The notes: a model not told the origin generated them from the sequence alone. DNA of 64,000 nt from Bacillus marinisedimentorum (GCF_001644195.2 NZ_LWBL02000015.1:1-64000); one strand, 5' to 3'; numbered from the stretch's first letter, positions 31,742 to 42,470 are shown. A program made the numbers and translations.

Positions 31742-32245
31742 ATGCTTAATCGCGTCGTTCTTGTGGGCAGATTAACTAAAGACCCGGAATTGCGTTACAC
31801 CCCGAGCGGAGTGGCCGTGGCGAACTTCACACTTGCTGTGAACCGTCCTTTCACCAACCAGCAGGGGGAGCGCGAAGCCGACTTTATCAATTGCGTCATC
31901 TGGCGCAGGCAGGCTGAAAATGTGGCGAACTTCCTTAAAAAGGGAAGCCTCGCAGGTGTGGACGGCCGCATTCAAACACGAAACTTTGAAGGCCAGGATG
32001 GCAAAAGAGTATTCATGACTGAAGTGGTGGCTGAAAGTGTCCAATTCCTTGAGCCGAAAGGAAGCGGCGGAGGCCCTTCAACAGGTGGCAGCCAATATGG
32101 GGGCCCGCAAGGACAAGGTCAGAACCCGTTTAATAATAACAATAACAACAATAGAAAAAATGAAGGCTATACGAAAATGGATGACGATCCATTCTCCGGA
32201 GACGGTCAGCCGATCGATATCTCCGATGATGATCTCCCATTTTAA
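31742..32245 (+). CDS. ssb: Single-stranded DNA-binding protein
   Basis: 167 residues. OB fold at 1-~108 ([45 protein letters not shown]); Gly/Gln/Asn-rich linker with an asparagine run; acidic tip DISDDDLPF that recruits replication and repair partners. Between the two ribosomal protein genes that S6:S18 co-regulation links. GGGAGGGG upstream. Confidence 0.98.
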   Translation: MLNRVVLVGRLTKDPELRYTPSGVAVANFTLAVNRPFTNQQGEREADFINCVIWRRQAENVANFLKKGSLAGVDGRIQTRNFEGQDGKRVFMTEVVAESVQFLEPKGSGGGPSTGGSQYGGPQGQGQNPFNNNNNNNRKNEGYTKMDDDPFSGDGQPIDISDDDLPF

Positions 32246-32291
32246 TACGCCTTTTCATACGGAAAACGGAAAAGAAAGGAAGGTGTAGCAA

Positions 32292-32522
32292 ATGGCAGGA
32301 CGTCGTGGACGCGGTAAACGCCGGAAAGTGTGTTTCTTCACTTCAAACGGCATTACCCACATCGATTACAAAGACGTGGATCTTCTTAAAAGGTTCGTAT
32401 CAGAACGCGGCAAGATTCTTCCTCGTCGTGTGACAGGAACTTCTGCAAAGTACCAGCGCAAATTGACTATCGCAATCAAGCGCGCTCGTCAAATGGCACT
32501 GTTGCCGTACGTGACCGATTAA
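32292..32522 (+). CDS. rpsR: Ribosomal protein S18
   Basis: 76 residues. Basic N-terminus [14 protein letters not shown], then [28 protein letters not shown], fully typical. It has a single Cys and no second zinc ligands. Last gene of the operon before a terminator. Confidence 0.98.
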   Translation: MAGRRGRGKRRKVCFFTSNGITHIDYKDVDLLKRFVSERGKILPRRVTGTSAKYQRKLTIAIKRARQMALLPYVTD

Positions 32523-32534
32523 TTTTAAATCAAG

Positions 32535-32575
32535 AAAGCACAGTAGGGGAAGACTCTATTGTGCTTTTTCTTTTT
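32535..32575 (+). terminator. rpsR terminator
   Basis: AAGCACAGTAG / CTATTGTGCTT stem followed by TTTCTTTTT. Confidence 0.85.
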
Positions 32576-32622
32576 AAGGAAAGTATAAAATTTTAGCGTT
32601 GAGGATTTAAAGCCAAAAGGGA

Positions 32623-32826
32623 TTCGTCCAGCTCCAGGCGCCTGCGGCTATCGTCATAAGCTGGTGCCTTGCGCATTTCGATTGTCCAGCTGCGAGCCCT
32701 AGCGGCTAACGTCATAAGCATTGCCGCCCCATGAAGGGGAAAAGCGCCCTTCCTGGTACGGCCCTGCTTATGCGTACGCCGCTGACCAAGGGCTCTCCGC
32801 ATTTCTGGATGTTCGGCTGCGAGCCA
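32623..32826. repeat. Repeat family B, tandem copies B2 and B3
   Basis: Two adjacent copies of the family seen at 20688: CAGCTCCAGGCGCCTGCGGC...CATAAGC...GCCTTGCGCATTTC (32623-32681) and a longer copy with CCAGCTGCGAGCC...GCTTATGCGTACGCCGC (32684-32826). No coding evidence. Confidence 0.6.
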
Positions 32827-32837
32827 GGACCTCGCCA

Positions 32838-33072
32838 TGCATGAAAAAAGGAGTTCCGGCGTGAAAGCCGGGTTGAACGGCGTGAAACAGCTGCTCCGGC
32901 GTGAAAGTTGGACTCTACGGCATGAAATATGGGAGATTACGCGTGAAACGGTGAGAGTTTGGCGTGAAAGAACCCGGATGCCGCGCGAAAGCGCAGCCCC
33001 TGATTGCAGTTGTTCGTAAACGGCGTGAAAAGCCGGGGATATAGCGCGAAGGAACAGTCATCTGGCGAGAAA
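32838..33072 (+). repeat. Phased GGCGTGAAA motif array (~21-bp period)
   Basis: GGCGTGAAA or close variants start at about 32838, 32858, 32879, 32898, 32919, 32940, 32961, 32982, 33022, 33043 and 33064. Most steps are exactly 21 bp; one unit near 33003 is lost. The intervening ~12 bases vary, so only the motif and its phase are conserved. It is not a CRISPR (spacers too short). A reading frame runs through part of it with heptad-like Arg/Glu content but has no ribosome site and seems a by-product. Confidence 0.75.
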
Positions 33073-33239
33073 TGCGAAGAAAAGTAATAGTCTTTTTATA
33101 AAATGAGACAAATCCGGCAGGTTATCGGGCCTAAATGGTTTGAGTGATCCTGTATATGAGAATATAGCCCGGTTTTGGCCGTCAGCTTGCTTGAAACGGT
33201 GGAAGAACGTGCAACGGGGTACTCAGGCTGTGCTGGCAT

Positions 33240-33345
33240 CATATTGGGATGTGGATCGGCTGCTCCACTCCGGGAGGGAAAAGAGCCTCATTGCTGATAC
33301 CCCCGCATATGCGTACGCCGCTAAGCGTACGCCTTGCGCATTTGT
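33240..33345. repeat. Repeat family B, copy B4 (partial)
   Basis: Contains CATATGCGTACGCCGC and ends TACGCCTTGCGCATTTG. With the preceding elements it fills a gene-free 1-kb gap between rpsR and yybS. Confidence 0.5.
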
Positions 33346-33554
33346 TTTTTTCGGGGCAGCCTCTTCCAAAATCAATCCTAATTTTTCGTAAGTTGAAACA
33401 TGGGAGAGAAAAACATAAAATAAGATAAGGTTTCGTATATGATGGTATCATGAGATGACTAAGAATATTAGTATAGATGTCAGCGGTTGAATGACAGGAT
33501 CCCTCAAATCTTGTTCGCTGCAATGATCGATCTATCCATATAGAAGGTGAAAAA

Positions 33555-34490
33555 GTGAAATCAACGAGAGTTTTGACTGAAGGTGCTGTCCTGCTGGCCA
33601 TATACGCGGTGCTGCTTGGACTTTCCCTGTATTTGCCGGTGGTCGGCCCTTTTCTGATCGTTATGCTTCCTGTCCCATTTGTCGTATATGTCGTGCGGCA
33701 TGATTTGAAAGCGGGTATATTTTTTGGCCTGCTGGCACTCGTTATTACCGCCCTCATCGGAACCGTCCTTTCCTTGCCGGCAACGTTTTTATTCGGCAGT
33801 GCCGGCCTGGTGATGGGCTATCTGTATAAAAAAGAACAAAGCGCCTTCTCTGTACTGATTGGCGGCACCCTTGCCTATATCGCCGGCCTTGTGCTCACGT
33901 ACGCCCTTAGCACCCTGCTTTTCAACTTGAATCCGATTGAAGAAGTGAAAATGACGCTGGAAGGTTCGATGGAAATGACGGAGGGCATGCTGTCCTCACT
34001 TGGGCAGGATGCTGAAGAGCAGATGGAAATGCTGAAGGAATCGTTTGAACTGATGCAGTATTTGCTTCCAACGGTGATTGTGACCCTCGGCATCATCCTT
34101 GCGGTCCTGACACAGTCGGTATCTTCGATGGTGTTGAAAAGGCTGAAGTACAGTCCTTCGGTATGGCCGCCTTTTCGGGAATGGCGCTTTCCGAGAAGCT
34201 TGATCTGGTACTATTTACTGGCCGCTGTGTTAATGATGGTCGGCCTGGAAACAGGTTCCGCCGTTTATGTAGCTGTGCTCAATGTTTACATGCTTCTGCA
34301 GTTCATCATTACGGTTCAAGGGTTTTCATTCATTTTTTTCTATTTCCATGCCAAAAACATGTCAAAAGGTGTGCCGATCGTAATCGTGATTTTTTCCTTT
34401 TTGCTTCCAGCAATACTCCTTTATCTTGTTCGAATCTTAGGTATAATTGACTTAGGTTTCGATTTGCGAAAAAAATTCAGGGAGCAGTGA
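33555..34490 (+). CDS. yybS: YybS family membrane protein (DUF2232)
   Basis: 311 residues with about eight hydrophobic spans; starts KSTRVLTEGAVLLAIYAVLLGLS. The DUF2232 family lies upstream of gdpP in Bacillus. Function unknown; fold resembles S-component-type membrane proteins. GTG start after GAAGGTG. 35 bp before gdpP, likely co-transcribed. Confidence 0.92.
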   Translation: MKSTRVLTEGAVLLAIYAVLLGLSLYLPVVGPFLIVMLPVPFVVYVVRHDLKAGIFFGLLALVITALIGTVLSLPATFLFGSAGLVMGYLYKKEQSAFSVLIGGTLAYIAGLVLTYALSTLLFNLNPIEEVKMTLEGSMEMTEGMLSSLGQDAEEQMEMLKESFELMQYLLPTVIVTLGIILAVLTQSVSSMVLKRLKYSPSVWPPFREWRFPRSLIWYYLLAAVLMMVGLETGSAVYVAVLNVYMLLQFIITVQGFSFIFFYFHAKNMSKGVPIVIVIFSFLLPAILLYLVRILGIIDLGFDLRKKFREQ

Positions 34491-34525
34491 AATAAGGTTT
34501 ACCAATTCGTGTAGGAGCTGACGTT

Positions 34526-36499
34526 ATGTCAAATTTTATCCGCGATAAATGGCTGAGCTATCCGATGTTCATCCTTATGGCCGTGGCCCTTCTTCTTTCA
34601 GGGGTTGTCATTTTTTACAACTGGGTACTGGGCATCGGAGCCATCGTGTTGACAGCATTTCTCATCTATCTCACATTTCAGGCTGAATTGGCCTTCCAAA
34701 AAGATATGGATGAATATATTTCCACTATCTCCCACCGGGTCAAAAAAGTGGGCGAAGAAGCGCTGATGGAGCTGCCTTATGGGATTGTGCTGTACAATGA
34801 AACCAATCAAGTAGAGTGGACCAACCCTTATATGGCCTCTCTATTTGATGAGGATACCATAATCGGCTATTCGATCGAGGATCTTTCAGATTCGCTCCCT
34901 CCGTCACTGGATGGAAGCAAGGAATCTGTGATCATCCCGCTTTTCAATCGGCAGTTCCGCGTCAACATCAAGCCTGAGGAACGGCTCCTTTATTTCTTTG
35001 ATGTAACCGAACAGGTCAAAATGGAACAGCTGTATGAAAAAGACCAGTCTGTCCTGGCAATCATTTTTCTTGATAATTATGATGAAGTGACACAGGGTAT
35101 GGGGGATCAGGTCAAAAGCAATATCAACAGCCAGATGACCTCCATTTTGAATCAGTGGTCGATGGAAAAAGGGATATTCCTGAAGAGGACATCTTCGGAC
35201 CGGTTTTTTGCTGTCATGAATAAGGAAATTCTTCAGGAACTGGAAAAAACGAAATTTGATATTTTGGATGAGGTAAGGGAAATGACCAGCAAACAAAATT
35301 TGCCCCTTACGCTCAGCATCGGGATCGGGACCGATTCACCGTCGTTGCCGGAACTGGGTGTATTGGCCCAATCAAGCCTTGACCTTGCGCTCGGCCGCGG
35401 CGGCGACCAGGTTGCCATCAAGCAGGGCAACGGCAAAGTCAAATTTTACGGGGGCAAAACAAACCCTGTCGAAAAGCGGACGAGAGTCAGAGCCCGGGTT
35501 ATTTCCCATGCATTGCGGGAACTGATCCTTGCGAGTGACAAAGTGTATGTAATGGGCCATAAATATCCCGATATGGATGCGATCGGAGCGGCGATCGGTG
35601 TATTGAAAATCGCTGAGGCCAATCATAAACAAGGCCATGTCATCATTGATGAAAATGAACTTGATACCGGCGTTTCCCGGATGATGGAGGAAATCCAGGG
35701 CCAGGAGGAATTGTGGAGCCGGTTTATCAGCCGTGAACAGGCGCTCGAAGAACAGACGGATAATACGCTGCTCGTCGTCGTCGATACACATCGTCCATCG
35801 CTTGTCATAGAAGAGAAGCTGCTGAATAAAATTGAGCATGTTGTCGTCATCGACCATCATCGCCGCGGTGAGGAATTCATCAACAATCCGGTACTTGTAT
35901 ACATGGAGCCTTACGCATCCTCAACGGCTGAACTTGTAACGGAATTGCTCGAGTACCAGCCAAAGAATTTGAAACTCAATATGCTTGAATCCACGGCTCT
36001 CCTTTCCGGGATCATCGTCGATACGAAGAGCTTCACGCTCCGGACGGGCTCGCGCACCTTTGATGCAGCTTCCTACTTACGGGCGCACGGAGCCGATACA
36101 GTCCTTGTCCAGAAGTTCCTGAAGGAAGATCTGAGCCAGTATGTAAAACGGTCCAAGCTTATTGAACGGTCTTACTTATACAAAGACGGAATTGCCATCT
36201 CCAGGGGTACGGAAGAACTGAAATTCGGGCAGGTATTGATTGCCCAGACGGCGGATACGCTGCTCACCATGAACGGGGTTCAGGCTTCATTTGTCATCTC
36301 CAGGCGGGATGATAATGTGATCGGCATAAGCGCTCGATCCCTCGGTGATGTGAATGTCCAGGTCATCATGGAGAAACTGAATGGCGGCGGCCACTTGACC
36401 AATGCCGCCACCCAGCTTGAAGATATAATGATAGAAGAGGCAGAAACCATGCTTAAAAGCGCAATCGATGACTATCTTGAAGGGGGAGAAGAAGAATGA
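34526..36499 (+). CDS. gdpP: Cyclic-di-AMP phosphodiesterase GdpP
   Basis: 657 residues. Two N-terminal membrane spans (~10-55), a degenerate PAS region (~80-160), a degenerate GGDEF domain (~170-300), then DHH/DHHA1 catalytic domains with [25 protein letters not shown] and GGGHLTNAA. It hydrolyses c-di-AMP to pApA at the membrane, affecting osmotic and wall homeostasis. The stop overlaps rplI by 4 bases. Confidence 0.97.
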   Translation: MSNFIRDKWLSYPMFILMAVALLLSGVVIFYNWVLGIGAIVLTAFLIYLTFQAELAFQKDMDEYISTISHRVKKVGEEALMELPYGIVLYNETNQVEWTNPYMASLFDEDTIIGYSIEDLSDSLPPSLDGSKESVIIPLFNRQFRVNIKPEERLLYFFDVTEQVKMEQLYEKDQSVLAIIFLDNYDEVTQGMGDQVKSNINSQMTSILNQWSMEKGIFLKRTSSDRFFAVMNKEILQELEKTKFDILDEVREMTSKQNLPLTLSIGIGTDSPSLPELGVLAQSSLDLALGRGGDQVAIKQGNGKVKFYGGKTNPVEKRTRVRARVISHALRELILASDKVYVMGHKYPDMDAIGAAIGVLKIAEANHKQGHVIIDENELDTGVSRMMEEIQGQEELWSRFISREQALEEQTDNTLLVVVDTHRPSLVIEEKLLNKIEHVVVIDHHRRGEEFINNPVLVYMEPYASSTAELVTELLEYQPKNLKLNMLESTALLSGIIVDTKSFTLRTGSRTFDAASYLRAHGADTVLVQKFLKEDLSQYVKRSKLIERSYLYKDGIAISRGTEELKFGQVLIAQTADTLLTMNGVQASFVISRRDDNVIGISARSLGDVNVQVIMEKLNGGGHLTNAATQLEDIMIEEAETMLKSAIDDYLEGGEEE

Positions 36500-36942
36500 A
36501 AGTAATTTTTTTGAAAGACGTAAAGGGACAGGGAAAAAAAGGTGAAGTGAAGGAAGTATCAACCGGTTACGCCCAGAATTTTCTCCTTAAAAAAAATTAT
36601 GCGGTTGAAGCGACGAAGGCAAACGTAAGCAAGCTTGAAGGCCAGAAGCAAAAGGCTGCCAAAGAAGCACAGGAAGAGCTTGGACAAGCCAAAGAGCTGA
36701 AGGATACACTTGAAGAACTGACAGTTGAACTTAAAGCAAAATCGGGTGAAGGCGGCCGGCTGTTCGGTTCCATCACGAGCAAACAAATTGCTGAAGACTT
36801 GAAGAAAAACCACAAAATCAAAATTGATAAACGCAAAATTGAGCTTAATGAACCGATTCGTTCACTGGGATACACGAATGTTCCAGTCAAGCTGCACAGC
36901 GACGTGACAGCGACACTGAAGGTGCATGTGAGTGAACAGTAA
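36496..36942 (+). CDS. rplI: Ribosomal protein L9
   Basis: 148 residues: N-terminal [30 protein letters not shown], long connecting helix, C-terminal domain with [14 protein letters not shown]. Translation is coupled to gdpP by an ATGA overlap. 30 bp before dnaC. Confidence 0.98.
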   Translation: MKVIFLKDVKGQGKKGEVKEVSTGYAQNFLLKKNYAVEATKANVSKLEGQKQKAAKEAQEELGQAKELKDTLEELTVELKAKSGEGGRLFGSITSKQIAEDLKKNHKIKIDKRKIELNEPIRSLGYTNVPVKLHSDVTATLKVHVSEQ

Positions 36943-36972
36943 TCAGGCATTCCGGGGAGAGGAGCAAAAGGT

Positions 36973-38337
36973 ATGAGCGATTTATTTGCCGACCGCACCC
37001 CTCCGCATAACATAGAAGCGGAGCAGGCGGTTCTCGGTGCTGTTTTTCTGGAAGCGGCCGCGTTGACGAGCGCTTCAGAGATTCTGATCCCTGAAGATTT
37101 TTACCGGGCAGCACATCAAAAGATATACAACGTAATGCTTGACTTATCCGAAAAAGGCGAGCCGGTTGACCTTGTCACCGTCACGTCAGAGCTTTCAGAC
37201 CACAACTTGCTCGAAGAAGTCGGCGGCGTCTCTTATTTAAGCGACCTGGCCGGGGCAGTCCCGACTGCCGCCAACGTCGAGTACTATGCCAAGATTGTCG
37301 AGGAAAAATCGATTCTCAGGCGCCTGATCAGAACGGCAACAACAATTGCCACCGATGGCTATACAAAAGATGATGATGTCGAGGCGCTCCTGAACGAGGC
37401 CGAAAAAAGCATCCTGGATGTGTCGCAGCGCAAAAATACAGGTGCCTTCCAGGCCATCAAGGATGTTCTTGTCGACGTCTATGATAACATTGAAATGCTT
37501 CATAACCGGACGGAAGATGTGACGGGTATCCCGACCGGCTTCGCGGATCTTGACCACATGACGGCAGGATTCCAGCGCAACGATTTGATCATCGTGGCAG
37601 CCCGTCCATCGGTTGGTAAAACGGCATTCGCGCTTAATATCGCTCAGAATGTCGCCACCAAGACAGATGAGAACGTTGCGATTTTCAGCCTTGAGATGGG
37701 CGCTGAGCAGCTTGTCATGAGGATGCTGTGTGCAGAAGGGAATATTGATGCAACAAGGCTCAGGACCGGCAAGCTGACCCCTGATGACTGGCAGAAGCTG
37801 ACGATGGCAATGGGAAGCTTATCGAATGCCGGTGTATACATTGATGACACCCCCGGCATCAAAGTCGGCGATATCCGGGCCAAATGCCGCCGCTTGAAGC
37901 AGGAAAAAGGGCTTGGCATGATCCTGATTGACTATTTGCAGCTGATCCAGGGGAACGGCCGAAGCGGCGAAAACAGGCAGCAGGAAGTTTCCGAAATTTC
38001 CCGGGCATTGAAAGGACTTGCCAGGGAGCTTGAAGTCCCTGTCATCGCCCTGTCCCAGCTTTCCCGCGGTGTGGAATCGCGCCAGGATAAACGGCCGATG
38101 ATGTCCGATATCCGTGAGTCCGGAAGTATCGAGCAGGATGCCGACATTGTCGCATTCCTGTACCGAGATGACTATTATGACAAAGAAAGTGAAAACAAGA
38201 ACATCATTGAAATCATTATCGCAAAACAGCGTAACGGCCCGGTCGGAACCGTTGAGCTTGCGTTTGTAAAAGAATATAACAAGTTCGTCAATCTCGAACG
38301 GCGCCATCAGGAAAATGAGATTCCTTCCGGTGCGTAA
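36973..38337 (+). CDS. dnaC: Replicative DNA helicase DnaC (DnaB type)
   Basis: 454 residues, hexameric 5'-3' replicative helicase (called DnaC in B. subtilis). N-terminal domain from PPHNIEAEQAVLGAVF; Walker A ARPSVGKTAFAL; Walker B LIDYLQLI; the SGSIEQDADIVAFLYR block. No intein: the Walker region is continuous. GGGGAGAGGAG precedes the ATG. Confidence 0.98.
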   Translation: MSDLFADRTPPHNIEAEQAVLGAVFLEAAALTSASEILIPEDFYRAAHQKIYNVMLDLSEKGEPVDLVTVTSELSDHNLLEEVGGVSYLSDLAGAVPTAANVEYYAKIVEEKSILRRLIRTATTIATDGYTKDDDVEALLNEAEKSILDVSQRKNTGAFQAIKDVLVDVYDNIEMLHNRTEDVTGIPTGFADLDHMTAGFQRNDLIIVAARPSVGKTAFALNIAQNVATKTDENVAIFSLEMGAEQLVMRMLCAEGNIDATRLRTGKLTPDDWQKLTMAMGSLSNAGVYIDDTPGIKVGDIRAKCRRLKQEKGLGMILIDYLQLIQGNGRSGENRQQEVSEISRALKGLARELEVPVIALSQLSRGVESRQDKRPMMSDIRESGSIEQDADIVAFLYRDDYYDKESENKNIIEIIIAKQRNGPVGTVELAFVKEYNKFVNLERRHQENEIPSGA

Positions 38338-38365
38338 ACCGCCTCTTGCAGGCGGTTATTTTTTT
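38337..38365 (+). terminator. dnaC terminator
   Basis: AACCGCCT / AGGCGGTT stem, CTTGC loop, then A and eight T residues. Confidence 0.88.
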
Positions 38366-38414
38366 GTACTGTGGAGATAATGGGATTGTTTCCTGTATGA
38401 GTTTCGTGCAATTT

Positions 38415-38463
38415 AGTGCCAGGCATTCTCTAGGGGTCATCCAGTGGGTCAATGCCTGGCACT
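38415..38463. repeat. Palindromic repeat copy C3
   Basis: AGTGCCAGGCATT / AATGCCTGGCACT arms identical to copy C2 but with the central segment inverted (CTAGGGGTCATCCAGTGGGTC). It lies just past the dnaC terminator. Confidence 0.75.
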
Positions 38464-38497
38464 TTTCGCGTATAGGCTAGTTTTAAGTGGCAGGAAT

Positions 38498-38572
38498 AAA
38501 AGCGAACATAATTAATGTATGTATTAATAATGTTCGTATTTTATTGACTTTATTGCACTAAATTGATACACT
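38498..38572 (+). promoter_or_regulatory. PurR boxes and promoter of purA
   Basis: Two inverted PurBox-like sites, AAAAGCGAACATA (38498-38510) and, on the other strand, AAATACGAACATT (38529-38541), centred as PurR pairs are. A SigA-type promoter follows: TTGACT (38544-38549), 17 bp, TACACT (38567-38572). Adenine-nucleotide synthesis control by PurR is expected. Confidence 0.7.
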
Positions 38573-38597
38573 GAATGTGGATTTTAACTGAAATTAA

Positions 38598-39920
<1,323 letters not shown>

Positions 39921-39942
39921 AATAAGGTAAATACAGATTGTG

Positions 39943-39980
39943 AAAAAAGGCTGCCGCTGCTTTAAAAGGCAGCCTTTTTT
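39943..39980 (+). terminator. purA terminator
   Basis: AAAAAAGGCTGCC / GGCAGCCTTTTTT, a strong stem with T run. Confidence 0.88.
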
Positions 39981-40188
39981 CATTGGAAAGTATAAGTTGT
40001 CATCACGGAGTATGTTGATGCAATGGCCAATTTAAAGAATAGTGATAATGGCAGCTGCGCACCTGTCTTCGCCAATCGGCGTATTTTCTTTATATGGAAT
40101 TCTGCAGTTATAAAAAATAATGGAAGTATTTCAGATTTTTAGTTGCGCAGCTACCAGGTTATGTGCTAATATAATTTTTGTTGTTAAC

Positions 40189-40264
40189 GAGCCATTAGCT
40201 CAGTTGGTAGAGCATCTGACTTTTAATCAGAGGGTCGGAGGTTCGAGTCCTCCATGGCTCACCA
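40189..40264 (+). tRNA. tRNA-Lys (TTT)
   Basis: 76 nt with encoded CCA. Acceptor GAGCCAT pairs with ATGGCTC; D-loop AGCTCAGTTGGTAGAGC; anticodon loop CTTTTAA (TTT); T-arm GGTTCGAGTCC. Nearly identical to Bacillus tRNA-Lys. Confidence 0.97.
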
Positions 40265-40268
40265 TGAA

Positions 40269-40340
40269 GGCCCCTTGGTCAAGTGGTTAAGACACCGCCC
40301 TTTCACGGCGGTATCAGGGGTTCGAATCCCCTAGGGGTCA
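40269..40340 (+). tRNA. tRNA-Glu (TTC)
   Basis: 72 nt; 3' CCA is not encoded (sequence continues TAC). Acceptor GGCCCCT pairs with AGGGGTC; anticodon loop CTTTCAC (TTC); T-arm GGTTCGAATCC. Only four bases separate it from tRNA-Lys, so they are co-transcribed. Confidence 0.96.
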
Positions 40341-40346
40341 TACATT

Positions 40347-40399
40347 AAAAAAGATGGGATGTGAAGCAGCCTGGTGCTGTATTACGTTCCATCTTTTTT
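40347..40399 (+). terminator. tRNA operon terminator
   Basis: AAAAAAGATGGGA / TTCCATCTTTTTT arms around a ~27-base loop region. Confidence 0.75.
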
Positions 40400-40410
40400 G
40401 TTTTCTATGT

Positions 40411-40553
40411 GGGGCACTGAATGCAGATTCAGTGCCTGTAATGAGGCAGGAAACGGAAATAGGGGCACTGAATGCAGATTCAGTGCCTGTAATGAGGCAA
40501 GAAACGGAAATAGGGGCACTGAATGTTGATTCAGTACCATACCTATAATATCC
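40411..40553 (+). repeat. Three 51-bp tandem repeats with hairpin
   Basis: Units start at 40411, 40462 and 40513, each opening with GGGGCACTGAATGCAGATTC and completing the dyad GCACTGAAT / ATTCAGTGC. Units 1 and 2 differ by one base over 51 bp; unit 3 is diverged (GTTGATTCAGTACC) and incomplete. A short frame through the repeats has no ribosome site. Confidence 0.9.
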
Positions 40554-40805
40554 TCTAAAGAGTAAATATAGTCTTAGAAGCGATCAGAGACACCAACAAT
40601 TCTCCATTCAGCACTGTCTCTCATTCTACTCACGCAACAACAAAGGATCGTAATTACGCACTCTTCCTCTATATGCAATCGAACACCAAATTCAATCCCG
40701 CATGGGAGGCTGAACTTCCCCCTCACCCACCATCCGACACTTTTTTACAAAATCCCCACTTCCAAACTAAACCTAACAGAAAAAGGAAGATAGCCCCAGG
40801 GGTTT

Positions 40806-40864
40806 ATTACAGAACCATTACAAAACCCACCACTTTTTGGAACGTATACTACAATTCTGTTACA
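40806..40864 (-). promoter_or_regulatory. Candidate WalR (YycF) boxes
   Basis: ATTACA-GAACC-ATTACA (40806-40822) is a perfect reverse-strand match to TGTWAH-N5-TGTWAH. A second site ACTACA-ATTCT-GTTACA (40848-40864) has one mismatch and the same phase class (42 bp apart, four helical turns). They lie 120-180 bp upstream of the M23 endopeptidase start. The rest of the 40560-40986 gap holds no gene. Confidence 0.6.
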
Positions 40865-40986
40865 GAAGGCTCAATTTCTTCACTAGTCTATTAAATTATG
40901 ATAATTTAAAATGGCGTGTTAATAAAATAATTATATTTTAAAAGCAATAGAGAGAAAGAACTAAAAATGTTTGTAGGGGGAGAACC

Positions 40987-42429
40987 GTGTTAGTACAGGA
41001 TCGACCGAACGTACAGTCTAAAAAAGTGAAAAAAGCAGGCAGCCGGATTGGCGGAATGGTGGCGAAATCTGTTGCCGTACTGACAGCAGCAGCCATTTTA
41101 TCCTTTAATTCAGCATCAGCAGAAGAAAACATCCAGACCGTCTACCATATTTATCTTGGTGAAACCAAGGTAGGAACAGTCGATGAAAAGTCTGTGGTAG
41201 ATGAAGTAGTGGAAGAGAAAGCGGAAGCTCTGAAGGAAAAGTACCCTGATCTCGAATTTTCATACGGAAATCAGGTGACGATTGTTCCGGAAAAGACGTT
41301 TCGTGCCCAGTTTCATAATGAGACGGTAGAAAAAGCACTTGATGAGTCGCTGGCTGTAAAAGCCTCTGCCTTTGCCATTAAAGCTGGGGACGAAATCGTC
41401 GGCTATGTAAAAGATGAAAAAGCGGCGAAAGAAGTCATCCGCCAGTTGACACTTCAGTTTACCAGTGAAGAAGAACTGAAGATTTACGAAGCAGTCCAAA
41501 ACGGAGAGAAAGATATTTCGGATTCCACTATTAAAGATATCCGTTTTTCCGTTGAACCAAACATCGAAAAAGGATTTTCTTTACCTGGAGATATTATGAC
41601 AGTGGAGGAAGCCCTTCAGCAGCTTAAAACGGGGAAAGTGGTAGAAAAAACCCATTCTATTCGGGAAGACGAAGTGCTTGTCAATATTGCGGAACAATAT
41701 GAACTATCTTTGAAGCAGCTGCTGACACTTAATCCGGAAATCACGGAGGACAGCCTTCTCCATATCGATGACAAAGTAAACGTAACGGCAAAATCACCTT
41801 TCATTAATGTCATCGTAGAGAAAGAAAAAGATGTGAATGAAAAAATCCCTCATAAAGTCGAAATCGTTAAAGATGAAGATATGTACAAAGGTGAGACCAA
41901 AGTAAAACAAGAAGGATACGATGGCGAGAAAAAAGTGCGGTATCTTCTTGTTGAAGTAAACGGCCAAAATACTAAAAAAGAAATCCTGGCAGAAGAAACG
42001 GTAAAAGAAAAAAAGGATAAAATCCTGATTAAAGGAACGAAAGTGATGCCGTCACGCGGGACAGGCACCTTTACCTGGCCGGCTGTCGGCGGTACGGTAA
42101 CAAGCAAAATGGGTTACCGGTGGGGCCGGGAGCATAAAGGCATCGATATTGCCGGCGTCAGTAACAGAACGATAAAGGCTGCGGACAACGGCAAGGTCGT
42201 ATATGCAGGTAACAGTGGTGCATATGGAAATAAAGTAATCATTGACCATAACAACGGCTATCGGACTTTATATGCCCACCTCAGTTCCATATCAGTCAGT
42301 GTCGGTGATACCGTACCGCGCGGCTCGAAAATCGGAGTCATGGGCTCAACCGGAAGATCCACAGGTGTCCACCTTCATTTTGAGGTTACCAAAAATGGTG
42401 CACTGAAAAATCCATTAGACTTTTTCTAA
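40987..42429 (+). CDS. Secreted M23 peptidoglycan endopeptidase with LysM and G5
   Basis: 480 residues. Basic start and hydrophobic segment (~24-42) ending ASA-EE, a probable signal peptide. After a ~160-residue N-terminal region come a LysM-like wall-binding segment (~214-260), a G5-like domain (~265-345), and an M23/LytM metallopeptidase domain (~370-480) with HKGIDIAG and HLHFE zinc motifs. It should cleave cross-bridge peptides in the wall. GTG start after AGGGGGAG. It lies upstream of walRK and has candidate WalR boxes, so it is probably a WalR-activated autolysin. Confidence 0.9.
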   Translation: MLVQDRPNVQSKKVKKAGSRIGGMVAKSVAVLTAAAILSFNSASAEENIQTVYHIYLGETKVGTVDEKSVVDEVVEEKAEALKEKYPDLEFSYGNQVTIVPEKTFRAQFHNETVEKALDESLAVKASAFAIKAGDEIVGYVKDEKAAKEVIRQLTLQFTSEEELKIYEAVQNGEKDISDSTIKDIRFSVEPNIEKGFSLPGDIMTVEEALQQLKTGKVVEKTHSIREDEVLVNIAEQYELSLKQLLTLNPEITEDSLLHIDDKVNVTAKSPFINVIVEKEKDVNEKIPHKVEIVKDEDMYKGETKVKQEGYDGEKKVRYLLVEVNGQNTKKEILAEETVKEKKDKILIKGTKVMPSRGTGTFTWPAVGGTVTSKMGYRWGREHKGIDIAGVSNRTIKAADNGKVVYAGNSGAYGNKVIIDHNNGYRTLYAHLSSISVSVGDTVPRGSKIGVMGSTGRSTGVHLHFEVTKNGALKNPLDFF

Positions 42430-42436
42430 TAGCATG

Positions 42437-42467
42437 AGAACCTTCGGCTGCAGCCGGAGGTTCTTTT
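42437..42467 (+). terminator. M23 endopeptidase terminator
   Basis: AGAACCTTCGGCTG / CAGCCGGAGGTTCT stem followed by TTT. Confidence 0.8.
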
Positions 42468-42470
42468 CAT

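Noticed and set aside
32837-33019. 60-codon frame through the phased repeat with heptad-like Arg/Glu pattern
   Set aside because: No ribosome site, and the pattern follows from the 21-bp motif spacing. The motif is conserved at DNA level while the codons between drift.
32838-33072. CRISPR array
   Set aside because: Conserved part is only ~9 bp and the variable parts ~12 bp; no cas genes nearby.
40354-40548. 64-codon frame across the 51-bp repeats
   Set aside because: No ribosome site; starts inside the tRNA terminator; exists only because 51 is a multiple of three.
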